A stretch of 64,000 bases of DNA from an uncultured Rubritalea sp. Its GTDB lineage: Bacteria; Verrucomicrobiota; Verrucomicrobiia; Verrucomicrobiales; Akkermansiaceae. Each line of letters opens with the position of its first letter. The stretch's first letter is position 1. A model generated the notes under the pieces. That model was not told the DNA's origin and did not search any database. It saw only the letters and a program-made list of their open reading frames with translations. The stretch is taken from contig CALAJT010000016.1 in the NCBI GenBank assembly GCA_937923145.1, positions 1-64,000 of the forward strand. The letters run 5' to 3'. Positions 1 through 9,048 of this stretch are shown here, in pieces. The position numbers were made by a program, and so were the translations under genes.

Positions 1-1556
1 ACTAGCATTACCATTCCAGCCATCACAGGTAAGACCCAGACTACGAGTATCAGTAAGAACAATCCTCGGTTCTCTAGTGCTTCATACACCATATAAAATG
101 TGAGTACACATAGCCCACCATAGAGCACTACATTCGGTATAAAGGGGAGCAAGTCACTCACTTGATCAGGTACTGCTAACCCAGTGAAGAGGGTGATACT
201 AAATTCATAGAGCGCAAAAACTAATAGCAAGGTGATCGTCAATGCTGTTAGTAAGCCTAACGCTTCATCCCAGTGTGGAGGCATCCACTTCTTTTTAAGA
301 TTTCTACTCCTCCTCAAGCCAACTAGGTATTTAGAGAGTCTAGGTGTACAGATGAAAATAATAAGGCACGCAAGTAAACCACTCACGGTGAAGAATAAAG
401 TCTGTGTTAATGCTAGCTCAGCAGCTTGGTATGGTTTCTGACTTTGACGAATCGCCTCTATTTGATTTTGAAGATTTTTTTGGTCTACATCTGATCTGCC
501 CTTGTAGCGTCGCTCAATATTACTCACTCGATTCTCAATAATCTTCTTACTGAAACTCATCTCACCACGCTGCGCCAATGGGATCGTATTCCCTAGTAAT
601 AGGAACCCAAAGTATGCAAAGAAGAGGATTCCAAATGGCTTACTCATCAAGTGCCCAAGCGTGTCCTTCCATCGACGATTTAGCATTACGATGAATGTTA
701 CCACTAACGATGCCTGCAACATCACAGCGAAACTCCATGCTTCCAGATAACGATTAAAGAACGGCACTCTAGCGTCACTGCCATCTCCTCCGACTAAACG
801 TGTAAAGAAATTCTCCTCTGGTAGGAACTCTAACATGTGCTCCTTCAGAATAGGTCTCACAGTAAGGTATTCGAAGAACACTAGGCCGAACTGTGAAAGC
901 ATAGGAAATACTATATAGAGAAGTATAACCAGCATCTGAATCACTCGACCAGCGATCCGCTTCCGCTTCATACTATGCACCACTACAAGCGCTAGAAGAT
1001 GGTAAAGCATGATCGATAAGAAAAATACAGAATACACTCTCCAGACTGATTCCATCGGGATGTTTCCATTCTTCACAATAATAGCTATGGCTATAGAAGT
1101 AACACCTAGCAGGAACCACTCGCGTATAGGCAGACCGAATAGATAGCCGAGGATTTTAGCCAATGGAGACATCGGGGTGAGTCGCTGATAATCAACCATT
1201 CCATCTTCATATTCCTGAGTGATCCCACTAGCCACAGCTCCAGTGCCTAGGAACATCATGATCATGATCTGAATAATAAAGATCGGCAAAAATGTGGCCC
1301 TATATGCTTCCTCAGGATCTGTAGAAACCTGATCAAATTTAGGATTAAACCAGCTGGCACTATTATATACCATCAGGAAGACAAAAGTAGTAGCTACCAC
1401 AGTTAATATTAGTGATGCAGAAAGCCTCCCCCACCTCATTCTAGATCTCAGGTAGCGTAGGAAAATAGGGTTCTTATACAGTTGCCAAAACGCCACTGGC
1501 TTCAAAGGTGAAGTAGGCTTAGCTTGGTCTGATGTGTCTGTCTGTATATCCCCCAT
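1..1556 (-). CDS. ABC-2 type transporter permease (C-terminus cut by window edge)
   Basis: An open frame starts at ATG 1554-1556 and runs through 518 codons to the left edge without a stop, so the C-terminus is missing. It encodes a polytopic membrane protein: a short cytosolic N-terminus, a first membrane span near residues 45-64, then several more hydrophobic segments separated by charged loops. A loop with 'EYEDGMVDYQRLTP' after the second span resembles the region of ABC-2 permeases that faces the ATPase. The stop of the ATPase gene lies 4 bases upstream, so the two are almost certainly co-transcribed and form one transporter. The substrate cannot be read from the sequence. Family assignment rests on topology and on the adjoining ATPase. 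Confidence 0.8.
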   Translation of the reverse strand, partial: MGDIQTDTSDQAKPTSPLKPVAFWQLYKNPIFLRYLRSRMRWGRLSASLILTVVATTFVFLMVYNSASWFNPKFDQVSTDPEEAYRATFLPIFIIQIMIMMFLGTGAVASGITQEYEDGMVDYQRLTPMSPLAKILGYLFGLPIREWFLLGVTSIAIAIIVKNGNIPMESVWRVYSVFFLSIMLYHLLALVVVHSMKRKRIAGRVIQMLVILLYIVFPMLSQFGLVFFEYLTVRPILKEHMLEFLPEENFFTRLVGGDGSDARVPFFNRYLEAWSFAVMLQASLVVTFIVMLNRRWKDTLGHLMSKPFGILFFAYFGFLLLGNTIPLAQRGEMSFSKKIIENRVSNIERRYKGRSDVDQKNLQNQIEAIRQSQKPYQAAELALTQTLFFTVSGLLACLIIFICTPRLSKYLVGLRRSRNLKKKWMPPHWDEALGLLTALTITLLLVFALYEFSITLFTGLAVPDQVSDLLPFIPNVVLYGGLCVLTFYMVYEALENRGLFLLILVVWVLPVMAGMVML

Positions 1557-1559
1557 GAT

Positions 1560-2543
1560 TTACTGATTGATCTCAATGAGTCGTTGTTCAATACCTGAGC
1601 CCGTAGGCACATAAGTGCGTATGTGAAATCCTTCTAGCGTCAACAACGTAAGTAATTCAGCCTGCCCTTTCATACTACCAGCTACTTTCAGAATCACTCC
1701 ACCTTTAGCTATCTTAGCTGCGAAAGCGTCTGATTTGCTCGACAAAAATGCCATCAACTTTTCAATTTCTGTATTCTGATCTCCCGCTAGCAAGACCAGC
1801 ATCTCATTAACATCACTCGCCCCCCTATCCACTACCTCTTGGAGTGGACCATTATCGAGAAGCTCACCTTTATGAAGAATCCCTACGGACGTACACATGT
1901 CACTGAGTTCATTTAAAATGTGTGAGCTGATCACCACTGTAGTGCCATCCGCAGCCATCAGCTTCAGAATATCACGTAGCTTGGCTCTAGACTGAGGATC
2001 CATGCCGCTCGCCGGTTCATCTAAGATAAGAACTTTCGGAAAATGGATAATAGCCTTCGCTAAATTCACTCGTTGCTTCATCCCACGCGATAAGTTTTTA
2101 CAGAAGTCATCTTTCTTCCCCCACAGATCGACCATCTCCAGGCATTTCTTCCATCTCCGTGCAGATTCCTTGCGACTATAACCATAGCTCCTGGCGAATA
2201 GATCCAGAAACTCCCAGATCTTTAAATCACTCGGAACAGGCGCTAGATCTGGCATATAAGCCATCATTTTACGAGCCTCAGCTGGGTGCTCTAGAATATC
2301 TACTCCACCGATTTTTACATTCCCATAAGTAGGCTGCATGAGCGTAGCCCAGACACTAAATGTACTTGTCTTGCCCGCTCCATTAGCCCCCACTAATCCA
2401 TATACTTCCCCAAATGGAATTTTTAGATTTAGACCTCTTACCGCGACCATATCACCATAGTCCACACGCATATTCTCAGCTTCTATTGCCCATTGCTGAC
2501 CATCAGCGTCTAACAACTGATTCTGCGTGTTGCTAGTTTTCAT
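1560..2543 (-). CDS. ABC transporter ATP-binding protein
   Basis: A 327-residue cytosolic ATPase that would drive the permease encoded just downstream. Walker A is GANGAGKTS (residues 52-60), the ABC signature is LSRGMKQR (151-158), Walker B is VLILDEPASGMD (171-182) and the H-loop is SSHIL with His208. The usual Q-loop glutamine is not obvious; the stretch reads AYMPD. About 90 residues after the ATPase core form a C-terminal domain typical of the ABC-2/CcmA-like group. It lies 14 bases after the kinase-like gene and 3 bases before the permease, giving a three-gene operon. Drug, lipid or polysaccharide export are all possible. Confidence 0.93.
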   Translation of the reverse strand: MKTSNTQNQLLDADGQQWAIEAENMRVDYGDMVAVRGLNLKIPFGEVYGLVGANGAGKTSTFSVWATLMQPTYGNVKIGGVDILEHPAEARKMMAYMPDLAPVPSDLKIWEFLDLFARSYGYSRKESARRWKKCLEMVDLWGKKDDFCKNLSRGMKQRVNLAKAIIHFPKVLILDEPASGMDPQSRAKLRDILKLMAADGTTVVISSHILNELSDMCTSVGILHKGELLDNGPLQEVVDRGASDVNEMLVLLAGDQNTEIEKLMAFLSSKSDAFAAKIAKGGVILKVAGSMKGQAELLTLLTLEGFHIRTYVPTGSGIEQRLIEINQ

Positions 2544-2557
2544 AAACTATAAAATAA

Positions 2558-4462
2558 CTATTCTTTCGAAGATCCACTACTAAGTGAAAGCTCTGTAAAT
2601 ACCCATTTATTGTCATCAATCATCCTATTTTCAGCAAATGAAAACAGGCGATTTATATAATCATTAGTCTTGATAGCTTTTTGATCAACCCTCCCAGAGT
2701 AGATTTCTTCCTTTTTATCATTAACAAATATCTTATACGAGCCTCTAGAATCATTTGCTTCACCCCTTAGAATTAACGTTAAATAACTATCCTCTTCATA
2801 TTGTATAGTCAATGGCTTCACAGAATCTCTAGGAGTAATCAAGAGCTTATCTCCGACCTTAACTATCTTCAGAACAACTGATACTGGCTTATCTTTGTCA
2901 GCCCAGAATACATTCTCATCCTCGTCAATAAACATACCTATAGAATGCTCACTAGAGATAGGCTTCACCACATATTTAATCGTCCAACCCCGTTTATACA
3001 TGTCTTCTATATCCGTAGGTAATATTCTCTTACTAATACCTGAATTTGTTTTTTTAGCACCTGTTATCTCCCACCCAGCAGGCGTGAGACGATTGTTACT
3101 ATCTACTCGCTTATACCAACCTTGCCCGATTGCTTTTCCACCCACTATTTTTAGCGATACCATTTCATCTAGAGGGAATACATTTTTAGTAGCGGCTGGC
3201 TTAAATTTCGGGGTAGCTTTCGGGGTGGCTTTCGGGGTGGCTTTCGGTATGGCGTCAGATTTTGTATTCACACTAGCCCCTGCCTTCCTCGCTTTCTCAT
3301 CCGCTATTTCTTGCCCTGTCTTCTCATCTCCTCCACTCATCATAAAAAAGAGGACGCCACCTAATATGACTATTGCCACGACTGTGATAATAAGGGCGGT
3401 GTATGATTTCTTAGGATCTTGATATCGTTCTAGCAGTTGTCCGTGTGTAGTTTGCGGCAAGACTCCCCCAGCTGTTAGAGGCCCAGTAGTCATCATTCCA
3501 GTTGCTGTGTTACTATATGCGGTAGGGTGCGCTGTAGGATGTGTTGTAGGATGTGTTCTAGGGTGCGCTGTGAGGTTAGACGCTGATGTGATCGTAGTCA
3601 CTGCCAGTGTGGTATTTATAGGTGTCATTACTCCTGCCTTAGAAGGCTTTTCTACCTTTGGCATACTCTGCAGAGCTGACACTACAGAATCAGGTCTTAA
3701 CTCCGGTTTCACATTACATAGCTCAGCTACCCAAGCTACAAAATCCAATGGAACTTCAGGTGCGTATTCCACTAAATCAGGCAATCCCTGTCTATGAAGC
3801 TCAGCACATTCATCAATAGATTTCGCACCAAATGGGTGTCCTCCAGCTAAGCACATGTAGAGGATATTCCCTAACATATAGAGGTCTGATTTCTCTGTCG
3901 CGTCGCTATTATCAAAAAGCTCAGGTGCTAAAATCGCAGGGTCTGCCATCATTGATAAAACAGAATCTTTCCCTTGGATCAATGGCGCTAAATGAGAAAG
4001 TCCCATGTCCAATATCACGTAGAGGTATCCACCTCTGGCTCGTGGCGACATAAGTATAGACCCTGGAGTAATAGCTCCATGAACGAATCCACCCTCATGA
4101 GCCGTACTAAGCGCATCTAGCATCTGATGCCCTAAATCCCACACATCCCAGGCAGAAAGTGCTCCTTCTTTTAGACGGTTGTGTAAAGTGTCACCCTTAA
4201 GTAATTGAGAAATGATAAATGCTCCATCATCATCCATTCCAGCATCAAATACTCTCAGTAAGTTTGGGTGCTGTAAGTTGCTCAGCTTTTGCCAAGTCTC
4301 CTTGAATTCTGCCGCATATTCGGAAATATCAGTCTGATCATTTTGGGAGAAAAAACGACGCATGGCGACCTTACGACTTAGTCGTGTGTCCTCTGCTTCA
4401 TAAACACCACCTGTGCGTCCTTTGCCCAGAAGTTTAAGAATATCATAACGTGCGTCACTCAT
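2558..4462 (-). CDS. Membrane-anchored Ser/Thr kinase-like protein, probable pseudokinase
   Basis: 634 residues. Residues 7-265 follow the PknB-type kinase fold: glycine loop LGKGRTGGVYEAED (12-25), APE-like AILAPE (176-181) and DLYMLG helix. Catalytic positions are altered. The VAIK lysine is Arg35 (VAMRRF), the HRD aspartate is Ala130 (HGAITPGSIL, 128-137), the following Lys and Asn are Thr132 and Ser135, and DFG reads DMG (152-154). A Pro/Thr/His repeat linker (298-316) leads to one membrane span (about 355-377). Outside is an A-T-P-K repeat (405-419) and a roughly 200-residue beta-rich domain that may be a concanavalin-like ligand-binding fold (inference). First gene of the operon with the ABC ATPase and permease, which suggests a sensor or scaffold for that transporter. 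Confidence 0.85.
   Translation of the reverse strand: MSDARYDILKLLGKGRTGGVYEAEDTRLSRKVAMRRFFSQNDQTDISEYAAEFKETWQKLSNLQHPNLLRVFDAGMDDDGAFIISQLLKGDTLHNRLKEGALSAWDVWDLGHQMLDALSTAHEGGFVHGAITPGSILMSPRARGGYLYVILDMGLSHLAPLIQGKDSVLSMMADPAILAPELFDNSDATEKSDLYMLGNILYMCLAGGHPFGAKSIDECAELHRQGLPDLVEYAPEVPLDFVAWVAELCNVKPELRPDSVVSALQSMPKVEKPSKAGVMTPINTTLAVTTITSASNLTAHPRTHPTTHPTAHPTAYSNTATGMMTTGPLTAGGVLPQTTHGQLLERYQDPKKSYTALIITVVAIVILGGVLFFMMSGGDEKTGQEIADEKARKAGASVNTKSDAIPKATPKATPKATPKFKPAATKNVFPLDEMVSLKIVGGKAIGQGWYKRVDSNNRLTPAGWEITGAKKTNSGISKRILPTDIEDMYKRGWTIKYVVKPISSEHSIGMFIDEDENVFWADKDKPVSVVLKIVKVGDKLLITPRDSVKPLTIQYEEDSYLTLILRGEANDSRGSYKIFVNDKKEEIYSGRVDQKAIKTNDYINRLFSFAENRMIDDNKWVFTELSLSSGSSKE
3206..3250 (-). 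repeat. In-gene tandem repeat coding A-T-P-K units
   Basis: Three to four near-identical 12-base units (plus strand CTTTCGGGGTGG) encode the K-A-T-P linker at residues 405-419 of the kinase-like protein, just outside the membrane span. The units match closely at the DNA level, so unit number is likely to vary between strains by slippage. Confidence 0.75.
3515..3571 (-). repeat. In-gene tandem repeat coding T-H-P-T/A units
   Basis: Four to five 12-base units of the GTAGGATGTGTT type encode the T-H-P-T/A linker (residues 298-316) between the kinase-like domain and the membrane span. Units differ by one or two bases. The linker is low-complexity and probably unfolded. Confidence 0.75.
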
Positions 4463-4509
4463 AGTTTCTCTAGAGACATAAATACAACCTAGTAGTGCTT
4501 ATGCAAGCA

Positions 4510-5577
4510 CTAACCCTCAGATCTTCTCTCGCTAACTGCTTTAGCTAAATCTGCTAGCACTTCCTCTGTAGCTTCCCAGCCGATGCACTGATCGGTGACA
4601 GATTGACCATAGGTCAGAGAGTCCAGATCCGCAGATAGTTTCTGCGCACCCTCTACTAGATTTGATTCTATCATTACAGAGGCTACTGCTTTAGAACCCG
4701 CTGAGATTTGCTTACAGAGATTACTTACAACCTTAGGTTGATTTCTAAAGTCTTTTTCAGAATTACCATGTGAGCAGTCTACCATCAACTGCTCAGGAAG
4801 ACCCTTTGCCTTTAGCTTATCAGCTACTTCTGAAATATCCTTTGCACCAAAGTTAGGACCCTGTGATGAGCCACGGAGAATAATATGGCAAGTATCATTA
4901 CCAGAAGTCTTCACGATTGCAGAGACACCTTGCTTACTCACAGAGAGAAAATGATGCGCACCCTGCGCTGACTGAATAGCATCCAGTGCGATCTGAATAC
5001 TACCGCCAGTTCCATTCTTGAAACCTACAGGCATCGACAGACCAGATGCCAACTCACGGTGAATCTGAGACTCCGTAGTTCTAGCACCTATAGCTCCCCA
5101 TGCTATGAGGTCAGCGACATACTGTGGAGATATTGTATCGAGAAATTCAGTCGCAGCTGGCATTCCCAGATTATTTAACTCTATCAATAGTTTACGCGCA
5201 GTCTCTAATCCACTGTTGATATCAAATGACTCATCTAAATGTGGATCATTGATCAGTCCCTTCCAGCCCACAGTCGTTCTAGGTTTCTCGAAATACACAC
5301 GCATCACGATCAATAAATCATCAGCATACTTATCAGCCAGAGGTTTTAGTTTTTTAGCATATTCTATCGCCGCCTTAGGGTCATGAATAGAGCATGGTCC
5401 TATGACAACTAGCAGCCTATCATCCGAACCATTAAGAATAGCCTCGCTCACCTTACGAGCATTCGCTACCACTCCCGCCACCTTTTCAGAAGCGGGTTGA
5501 TAGTAAGAAAGAATAGCAGGGGAAATCAATGGATCGATCTTCTCAATGCGTAAGTCATCTGTCTGTGTTTGATTCAT
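4510..5577 (-). CDS. 3-deoxy-7-phosphoheptulonate synthase (type I DAHP synthase)
   Basis: Condenses phosphoenolpyruvate and erythrose 4-phosphate in the first step of the shikimate pathway. Type I (AroF/G/H) signatures are present: GPCSIHDPKAAIEYA with the metal-binding Cys, RVYFEKPRTTVGWKG with the substrate lysines, GARTTESQIHRELASG, and DCSHGNSEK. About 355 residues, as usual for the family. ATG 5577 (MNQTQ) is preferred; an upstream in-frame ATG at 5592 adds five residues. A second, clearly diverged copy lies at 28259-29305, so the pair may differ in feedback control. Which aromatic amino acid, if any, inhibits it cannot be read here, so no aroF/G/H symbol is given. Confidence 0.95.
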   Translation of the reverse strand: MNQTQTDDLRIEKIDPLISPAILSYYQPASEKVAGVVANARKVSEAILNGSDDRLLVVIGPCSIHDPKAAIEYAKKLKPLADKYADDLLIVMRVYFEKPRTTVGWKGLINDPHLDESFDINSGLETARKLLIELNNLGMPAATEFLDTISPQYVADLIAWGAIGARTTESQIHRELASGLSMPVGFKNGTGGSIQIALDAIQSAQGAHHFLSVSKQGVSAIVKTSGNDTCHIILRGSSQGPNFGAKDISEVADKLKAKGLPEQLMVDCSHGNSEKDFRNQPKVVSNLCKQISAGSKAVASVMIESNLVEGAQKLSADLDSLTYGQSVTDQCIGWEATEEVLADLAKAVSERRSEG

Positions 5578-5686
5578 GATCCTAGTCATCACTTAGACAT
5601 AGATCTGGCAAGGCTCAAATCCAGAAATCGTCACTCTCTTTACTAGCGAGATTGACAAAACCCTCCACACTAAGAAACTCTCACCC

Positions 5687-6382
5687 ATGCCAGCACTCTC
5701 CGACCTCCTAATATGGAACGACCCCACTCCACGATCAGGTGAGAAAAACATGGCTATTGATGAACTCCTTCTCAGGCAAATATCTGACACTCCCCTACTC
5801 AGAGTATATCAGTGGCGAAAACCATCGGTCAGCTTCGGATACTTCGAAACTCTAGAGTCAGCGAAAACATCCTTTCCAGAAAATGACCTACCACTCCACT
5901 ACATCAGACGCTGGACTGGCGGTGGTATCGTAGACCACCGCATCGATCTCACTTACACACTCATCCTCCCAAAATCTCACCCCCTGTCATCACTACGCGG
6001 AGCCGAAAGCTACCGCATCATCCATGAAGCAGTAGCTGCTGCGCTCAATGATCAGGGCATCGCATGCAAACTCACACCTACAAACACTGGAGACGGAGTC
6101 GCTGCATGCTTCGCCAACCCAGTAACCTACGACATCGTCTCTACCGATGGATCTAAACTAGCTGGAGCAGGACAAAAACGCTCCCGCCACGGACTCCTCC
6201 ACCAAGGCTCAGTCATAGGAATTCAAGACAGAGCGAAATGGCAACAAGACTTAACCAATCATTTAACAAAATCTTCGCGAACTTGGCAGCCTGAAAGCGA
6301 ACTACTAAATGAAGCAACTAAACTCAGCGAAAAAAAATACGCCACTGATGAGTGGCGTATGAAGAGAAAAAAAATTACCTAG
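5687..6382 (+). CDS. Lipoate-protein ligase A family protein
   Basis: 231 residues of the biotin/lipoate ligase catalytic fold (BPL_LPL). Seen: NMAIDELLL near residue 25, the RRWTGGGIVDH substrate loop (89-99), the SKLAGAGQKR segment with the catalytic lysine (about 163-172), and HQGSV. The family transfers lipoyl or octanoyl groups to E2 and H proteins; ligase and octanoyltransferase cannot be told apart from these motifs. The ORF ends in KYATDEWRMKR, a usual family ending, and its last codons overlap by 8 bases the stop end of the convergent lipoprotein gene. A terminator for that gene is embedded in these codons (6331-6360). Confidence 0.85.
   Translation: MPALSDLLIWNDPTPRSGEKNMAIDELLLRQISDTPLLRVYQWRKPSVSFGYFETLESAKTSFPENDLPLHYIRRWTGGGIVDHRIDLTYTLILPKSHPLSSLRGAESYRIIHEAVAAALNDQGIACKLTPTNTGDGVAACFANPVTYDIVSTDGSKLAGAGQKRSRHGLLHQGSVIGIQDRAKWQQDLTNHLTKSSRTWQPESELLNEATKLSEKKYATDEWRMKRKKIT
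6331..6360 (-). terminator. Rho-independent terminator of the 6375-7211 gene, embedded in lplA-type codons
   Basis: Arms ATACGCCACT (6337-6346) and AGTGGCGTAT (6351-6360) pair perfectly over 10 bp around a GATG loop. On the minus strand the hairpin is followed directly by a run of seven T (6337-6331). It lies 15 bases after the stop of the minus-strand lipoprotein gene. There is no T-run on the plus-strand side, so it works for the minus gene. The arms encode Y-A-T-D-E-W-R-M of the lipoate ligase-like protein. Confidence 0.88.
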
Positions 6383-7211
6383 CTCTTATATTAGGCGCCT
6401 CAGAAAATGCCCTAGCGCCTTTTCTATTCTTGATTTCACCTGAGCCATATTTCCATGGATTAACGTCCTTCTGAGTATAGATAGCCATTCCGATAACACC
6501 TACATTTTTTGTGCCATGGTTACTCAAGTTTGCATAAGAGTCACGCACTGTTGAGAACTTGAATGCTGCTACAGCATCCTCGCTCTTTCTAAATCCTTTT
6601 ACTACTAGGGTCTTACCTGGTGCGATGATATATCCACGCTTTTTGATCGATGCTGGCTTGCCATCTAGCACATCAAGACCATCCACACTCAGCACTATCT
6701 CTAGTTTAGAATGCGCTATATTCTTCACTACTAGCTCATAGTTTTTGCCATTCTTACCTTCTACAAATCTCTTACCACCTGAATGTAAATTTTTCAGATA
6801 TCCCCAGCTGCTTTTTACTCCCCACTCTACTAGACCATTACCAGCCTTCTGCATCCCACTACCAGTATTACTCCATCTGCTAGTCATCGCCTTGATCCCC
6901 TCTTTGTCATTATAATAAATACTGGCTATGGATGCTGGACTACTACTAGCTCTGCGGAAATCTCCCACACTCACATTTGACCTTATCTCGTCTCCCCAGC
7001 CAGTAGCAATGCCTGGTCTATTTTGAGCCACACTCTTTTTATAAGTACTTCTGGAACTGGTGTCAGACACTGATCCTCCTATCGCAGCTACCTCCACTGC
7101 CGGAGCTGCCATAGGCGCTGCAGATGGAGCAGCACAACTGTAAAAAAGTGCTGATAAACTCGCTATAAACCCTAACTTCAGCCCGATGATCCATTTAATC
7201 CTTAACTTCAT
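6375..7211 (-). CDS. Hypothetical lipoprotein
   Basis: About 278 residues from the preferred ATG at 7211 (MKLRIKWIIG); an in-frame ATG at 7235 adds eight. The signal peptide ends in the lipobox LFYSC, followed by an Ala/Pro-rich linker. The mature part contains WGDEIRSNVSVGDFRRA, a beta-rich stretch NYELVVKNIAHSKLEIVLSV, and KRGYIIAPGKTLVVKGF. No family is recognised. It reads as a lipid-anchored protein with an immunoglobulin- or C2-like beta domain (inference only). Monocistronic, with its own terminator inside the convergent gene. Confidence 0.7.
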   Translation of the reverse strand: MKLRIKWIIGLKLGFIASLSALFYSCAAPSAAPMAAPAVEVAAIGGSVSDTSSRSTYKKSVAQNRPGIATGWGDEIRSNVSVGDFRRASSSPASIASIYYNDKEGIKAMTSRWSNTGSGMQKAGNGLVEWGVKSSWGYLKNLHSGGKRFVEGKNGKNYELVVKNIAHSKLEIVLSVDGLDVLDGKPASIKKRGYIIAPGKTLVVKGFRKSEDAVAAFKFSTVRDSYANLSNHGTKNVGVIGMAIYTQKDVNPWKYGSGEIKNRKGARAFSEAPNIRAR

Positions 7212-7314
7212 AAAGCTAGAAAAACAGCATTTCAATCATACGTCAATATTTTTTTATGCTAAAATAACAGCACTTTTAAATTGCAGTATTTCCAGCACAA
7301 CATATAGTTCTACT

Positions 7315-7683
7315 ATGAATAGATTAGAAAAAGGTCAAATGTCCAGACGAGAGCGCCAGATCATGGACATCATTTACCGTCTTGGGAAAGCATCTGCCAA
7401 GGATGTCCAAGAGAATCTCCCTGACCCACCATCCTACTCAGCAGTACGCGCCCTACTAGTAACTCTAGAAAATAAAGGCATGGTAAAACACGGCAAGGAA
7501 TCACGTCGCTACATCTACAAGCCTGCTATCACCGAAAAGAAAGCCCGTAAATCTGCTATTAAAAATTTAGTCGCCACATTCTTCGAAGGCAAGCCTCAGA
7601 ACCTAGTTGCTGCCCTCCTAGATGAAAAAGATCAAAACCTCTCGAAAGAACAGATCGACCAGATCCGTAAGATGGTGCAGTAG
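7315..7683 (+). CDS. BlaI/MecI/CopY family transcriptional repressor
   Basis: 122 residues from ATG 7315 (MNRLEKGQMSRRERQ). The frame is open upstream to 7186, but that extension is AT-rich and lacks conservation signs. It shows the winged-helix repressor pattern SRRERQIMDIIYRLGKASAKDVQENLP, SYSAVRALLVTLENKGMVKHGKE and RRYIYKP, then the C-terminal dimer helix. Such repressors are inactivated by a membrane metalloprotease, here the M56 protein encoded 67 bases downstream. Known pairs control beta-lactamases or envelope functions; no target gene is evident nearby, so autoregulation is the safest guess. Confidence 0.9.
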   Translation: MNRLEKGQMSRRERQIMDIIYRLGKASAKDVQENLPDPPSYSAVRALLVTLENKGMVKHGKESRRYIYKPAITEKKARKSAIKNLVATFFEGKPQNLVAALLDEKDQNLSKEQIDQIRKMVQ

Positions 7684-7750
7684 GGAGAGTATCCAGCTTC
7701 TAGTTATCAGTCCAAAGACATAAAACCTAAATACCTAACACCTTAGAATC

Positions 7751-8788
7751 ATGCTTTCCACCAGCATCACTATTTCCCTTATTGCAGTCTTACTTAGCGT
7801 ATGGATAGGTAGGAGAAATCCTGTGCGTTCGTCAGGTGTTACCTCTGGAATGTTGGTTCTACTCATGTGCATCCCTCTTCTACTTATCTTTCCTAAAATA
7901 GAAGTTAGTTGGCTAACACCTAGTCAGGGAGTCATCAAAACTCTAGCATCTTCACAGAGTACAGGGTTCAATATAATTCAGATCCTTACCTATATTTGGA
8001 TCGCTGGCACCATCCTCCTAGCTCTACGTTTACTCACCCAGAGCATCACGATTAGACGCTGGTGTCTACAGGCAGAGACCACCCCGTCTGCACGTGATCT
8101 AAGACTCATTGAGGAATGCGCTGAGCAACTCCACCTTAACCATGCACGCATCCCCCAGATCCGCTACACTAGCAAGCTCACCTCACCCGTCATCACTGGA
8201 CTCCTTAAGCCTGTCCTTCTGCTCCCTAGGAATTCGATTAAATGGAGCAGCAACACCCTCCGCATGGTAATCCTACATGAACTAGGACACTTACAGAGAA
8301 GAGATCTGTGGACTAACATGGCAGCCCACATCGCCTGCGGTTTCCACTGGTTTAATCCTCTAGTATGGATACTCCGTAAGCGCCTAATGAATGAATGCGA
8401 ATACGCTTGCGACGCACATGTCATAGCCCACGGCGCCGACACCAAGCACTACATCCATGCCCTCTGCGACGTAGCTGAAAGCTGCCAACAAACTCTAAGC
8501 TCTACCACCACTCCCGCCATTACCCTAGCCATGGCAAACACAGCCAGCCTGAAAGCAAGAGTGAACAATGTCCTCCACGAACAACCCAAAAATAGTCGCT
8601 GGATAGTCATTAGCATCTTGGCTCTCTCTGCCACAGCAACTATCGCTTACACCGTAGTCAGACCGCAGAAATCCAGTGCTCTAAATACTCCTCAATCAAT
8701 CATTGAGCAGCAAACCCCAAACACTCAAGAAATTACCCCTGGGGAAATCAACATCCGCTTAAACGCAAATCCATTTCCAAGTGAGTAG
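7751..8788 (+). CDS. M56 (BlaR1/MecR1-like) membrane metalloprotease
   Basis: 345 residues with N-terminal membrane spans (about 1-20, 35-55, 78-97), the zinc motif HELGH at 176-180 (VILHELGHLQRRDLW), the third-ligand region ECEYACDAHVI, and a last span near 284-302. Only about 45 residues follow it, so the penicillin-binding sensor domain of true BlaR1 is absent. It belongs with the upstream BlaI-type repressor as a signal-triggered protease and repressor pair; the signal is unknown. Confidence 0.87.
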   Translation: MLSTSITISLIAVLLSVWIGRRNPVRSSGVTSGMLVLLMCIPLLLIFPKIEVSWLTPSQGVIKTLASSQSTGFNIIQILTYIWIAGTILLALRLLTQSITIRRWCLQAETTPSARDLRLIEECAEQLHLNHARIPQIRYTSKLTSPVITGLLKPVLLLPRNSIKWSSNTLRMVILHELGHLQRRDLWTNMAAHIACGFHWFNPLVWILRKRLMNECEYACDAHVIAHGADTKHYIHALCDVAESCQQTLSSTTTPAITLAMANTASLKARVNNVLHEQPKNSRWIVISILALSATATIAYTVVRPQKSSALNTPQSIIEQQTPNTQEITPGEINIRLNANPFPSE

Positions 8789-9048
8789 ATTTGCGATAAT
8801 TTAAACACAAGCCAAACAAGCTAGTGTAACGCTTTATATTAAAGACCACACTGCTGATATCAAATGAGCGGCAGACTATTTAGCTTAAAACTATGCACTT
8901 AGATGAAGTGTAGTCTTTCATAAGCTTTCCTACATAAGGCTCAGCTCGAAACAATGACTCCAACCGAATACAGGAATACAGGGATGATAGTGACCATGAA
9001 TATCAGTGCAGAGGATAACTCACACCCTACAGCAAAGAAACTAAGCTA

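Noticed and set aside
2895..3422. Plus-strand 175-residue open frame opposite the kinase-like gene
   Set aside because: Antisense shadow of the low-complexity linkers and outer domain; composition is repetitive (V-A-F-G units) and no start signal or domain is seen.
7751..8788. Full BlaR1 beta-lactam sensor
   Set aside because: The protein stops about 45 residues after its last span and lacks the penicillin-binding domain and its SxxK motif.
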